Source: Gammaproteobacteria bacterium UBA2675 (lineage in GTDB: Bacteria; Pseudomonadota; Gammaproteobacteria; Pseudomonadales; Pseudohongiellaceae). Taken from it: a stretch of 64,000 nt of DNA. Positions 62,621-64,000 of the stretch are shown here, piece after piece. A program made the translations under genes and the position numbers. The notes under the pieces were generated by a model, which made no database searches, was not told the origin of the DNA, and saw nothing but the letters and a program-made list of their open reading frames with translations. Numbering within the stretch: position 1 is the first letter of the stretch; each line of letters begins with the position of its first letter. The stretch lies in the NCBI GenBank assembly GCA_002354805.1, contig DEMH01000014.1, positions 186,001 to 250,000 on the forward strand, read 5' to 3'.

Positions 62621-63585
62621 TAGAGGTCATCACCACAGCGCCACTTTTGACCGTACAGGATCAGGGCCGATTCGGCATGCGCCATCTCGGTGTACCTCGC
62701 TGCGGCATGATGGATGCACCCGCCCTGTTGCGGGCCAACCTGCTACTGGAGAATGACCCGCTGGCCGCAGGTCTGGAAATTTCGGCTGGGCCCGTGGTTC
62801 TGCAAAGCGATCGGGACCAGCATATTGTTCTGTCTGGCGCAGATATGTCCGCTCAGCTATTGCATACCGATATGCAGACAGTCGTGCAAAATTATTTGCC
62901 GCCAGGCTTCATTATTCGCTGGCCGGCAGGAACACGACTGCTACTCGACCGCCCTCAGATTCCCGGACAACGCGCCATTCTCGCCATTGCCGGAGGCATT
63001 GATGTTGCCCCCACATTAAACTCCCGCAGCACCGACCTGAATAATCAGCTGGGCGGTTATCAGGGGCGCGCCCTGCGGGCGGGAGATCGATTGCCTATTG
63101 GCGAAGCGACTACTCAACAATACTCTACCAGCGGCATTAGGCAGCCAGCCATCACCTTGTCATTGCGCGCCATACGCGGGCTGGACTACGAGCATTTCGA
63201 TCCCCACAGTCAGAATGCTTTATGGCAGTTTCCATGGCGAGTGCAGGCCAACAGCAACCGCACCGGGCTCCGTTTGTCAGGCCCCACCCTGAGATATCAG
63301 GGAGACACCCTGCGACTGTCAGCCGGAGTGCTGCCCGGACTGTTGCAGGTGCCAGGCAATGGCCAGCCGATTCTGCTGGGCTGCGACGCCCAGACAACCG
63401 GAGGCTACCCGGTCATTGCCAGCGTCATCGAGGTCGACTTCCACCAGCTTGCCTATGCGACACCTGGCACGCTTCTTTACTTCAGGGAAGTAAGCGTTGC
63501 TGAAGCTCAGGGTCTGCACAGCGCCGGGCAGCATGAGCTGCAGATACTCAGGCAACAGATACAGTACCGGAAGCAGGCAAGATGA
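62617..63585 (+). CDS. pxpC: 5-oxoprolinase subunit PxpC
   Basis: The 322-residue KipA/PxpC-type carboxylase-like subunit starts with ITTAPLLTVQDQGRFGMRHL and contains GAMD-like CGMMDAPALLRANLLLEN, then LLGCDAQTTGGYPVIA near the end. It works with PxpB and PxpA. The stop overlaps the pxpA start. Confidence 0.93.
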   Translation: MIEVITTAPLLTVQDQGRFGMRHLGVPRCGMMDAPALLRANLLLENDPLAAGLEISAGPVVLQSDRDQHIVLSGADMSAQLLHTDMQTVVQNYLPPGFIIRWPAGTRLLLDRPQIPGQRAILAIAGGIDVAPTLNSRSTDLNNQLGGYQGRALRAGDRLPIGEATTQQYSTSGIRQPAITLSLRAIRGLDYEHFDPHSQNALWQFPWRVQANSNRTGLRLSGPTLRYQGDTLRLSAGVLPGLLQVPGNGQPILLGCDAQTTGGYPVIASVIEVDFHQLAYATPGTLLYFREVSVAEAQGLHSAGQHELQILRQQIQYRKQAR

Positions 63586-64000
63586 AGGCGACGCAGGTAG
63601 ACCTGAATGCAGACCTGGGTGAAGGCGCCCCGAATGACAGAGAGCTGCTGCAGCTGGTCAGTTCTGCCAATATCAGTTGTGGCGCTCACGCTGGCGACGC
63701 TGACAGTATTCGAACCGCGCTGCAACACGCCGTGGCGTTTGGTGTTGCCGTTGGCGCCCACCCCTCATATCCGGACCGGGAACACATGGGCAGGCACTCG
63801 CTGGATATGCCGACCAGTGAGCTGCGCGACAGCATCTGGCAACAATTGACATATCTGTGCGACATGGCTTCATCAGAAGGTGCACGCGTCTGTCACGTCA
63901 AAGCACATGGCGCACTTTACAATGACATGGCCACTGATCAGGCACTGGCTGAAAAGTTCTGTGGCTGGATCAGGGAGTTCGACACGAAGCTGACGATAGT
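63582..64000 (+). CDS. pxpA: 5-oxoprolinase subunit PxpA (5' part)
   Basis: The frame runs to the window end and encodes 139 N-terminal residues of a LamB/YcsF-type protein. It has VDLNADLGEG, SANISCGAHAGD, VGAHPSYPDREHMGR and VKAHGALYNDMA, the metal and substrate region of the family. The ATG overlaps the pxpC stop. The 3' end is missing. Confidence 0.93.
   Translation, partial: MKATQVDLNADLGEGAPNDRELLQLVSSANISCGAHAGDADSIRTALQHAVAFGVAVGAHPSYPDREHMGRHSLDMPTSELRDSIWQQLTYLCDMASSEGARVCHVKAHGALYNDMATDQALAEKFCGWIREFDTKLTI

Overview
The window is chromosomal DNA from a gammaproteobacterium. The gene order is close to Pseudomonas in two long blocks, but the gene content is not that of a Pseudomonas: hpf, folK, panD and pgi are missing from their usual places, and the filler genes differ. 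A marine or oligotrophic lineage related to Pseudomonadales/Cellvibrionales is my best guess, from gene content only. Coding density is very high, with many ATGA/TGATG overlaps. I saw no rRNA, tRNA, CRISPR array, phage or complete insertion sequence.

Region 1 (1-7.9 kb) is the envelope/sigma-54 block: end of a CaCA antiporter gene, kdsD-kdsC-lptC-lptA-lptB, then rpoN-ptsN-rapZ-npr and a DarP/YjgA gene. Region 2 (7.9-21.5 kb) is mixed: an S9 peptidase, a LysR regulator with a probable CTG start, a histidine phosphatase, an ACAD10-like phosphotransferase, a DUF4212/SSS symporter pair, Mrp, three uncharacterised envelope proteins, a PLP sulfhydrylase-like enzyme, a small Rieske protein and an aminotransferase. 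Region 3 (21.7-35.4 kb) matches the Pseudomonas order dksA-gluQ-cbrX-cbrA-cbrB-crcZ-pcnB-panB-panC-acs, with a deoxynucleoside kinase gene after pcnB and a thiolase gene after acs. Region 4 (35.4-39.7 kb) has a SulP transporter, a DUF442 phosphatase/sulfurtransferase-like gene, a sulfide:quinone oxidoreductase and an LpxH-like phosphoesterase. Region 5 (39.8-51.7 kb) has modEABC with a ModE operator, a CBS protein, a TonB receptor/PepSY pair, a DASS transporter, a TPR lipoprotein and moeA. Region 6 (51.6-64 kb) has an RmlD-like reductase, ssb and uvrA divergent, an esterase, a diguanylate cyclase, a rearranged stretch with gene-tail remnants, a PQQ alcohol dehydrogenase, a SIMPL protein and pxpB-pxpC-pxpA (cut by the window end).

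The most interesting element is the 554-base gap between cbrB and pcnB. It carries a -24/-12 promoter with an upstream TGTTAC/GTAACA inverted repeat, followed by about 270 bases with five clusters of AANAANAA motifs and a GC hairpin. This is what a CrcZ-type RNA, the decoy for Hfq/Crc in catabolite repression, should look like. The window also holds its activators (cbrA, cbrB, rpoN). Several catabolic genes here (DUF4212/SSS symporter, phosphotransferase, acs, esterase, PQQ dehydrogenase) carry AANAANAA motifs at or just upstream of their ribosome binding sites, which makes them candidate targets of the same circuit.
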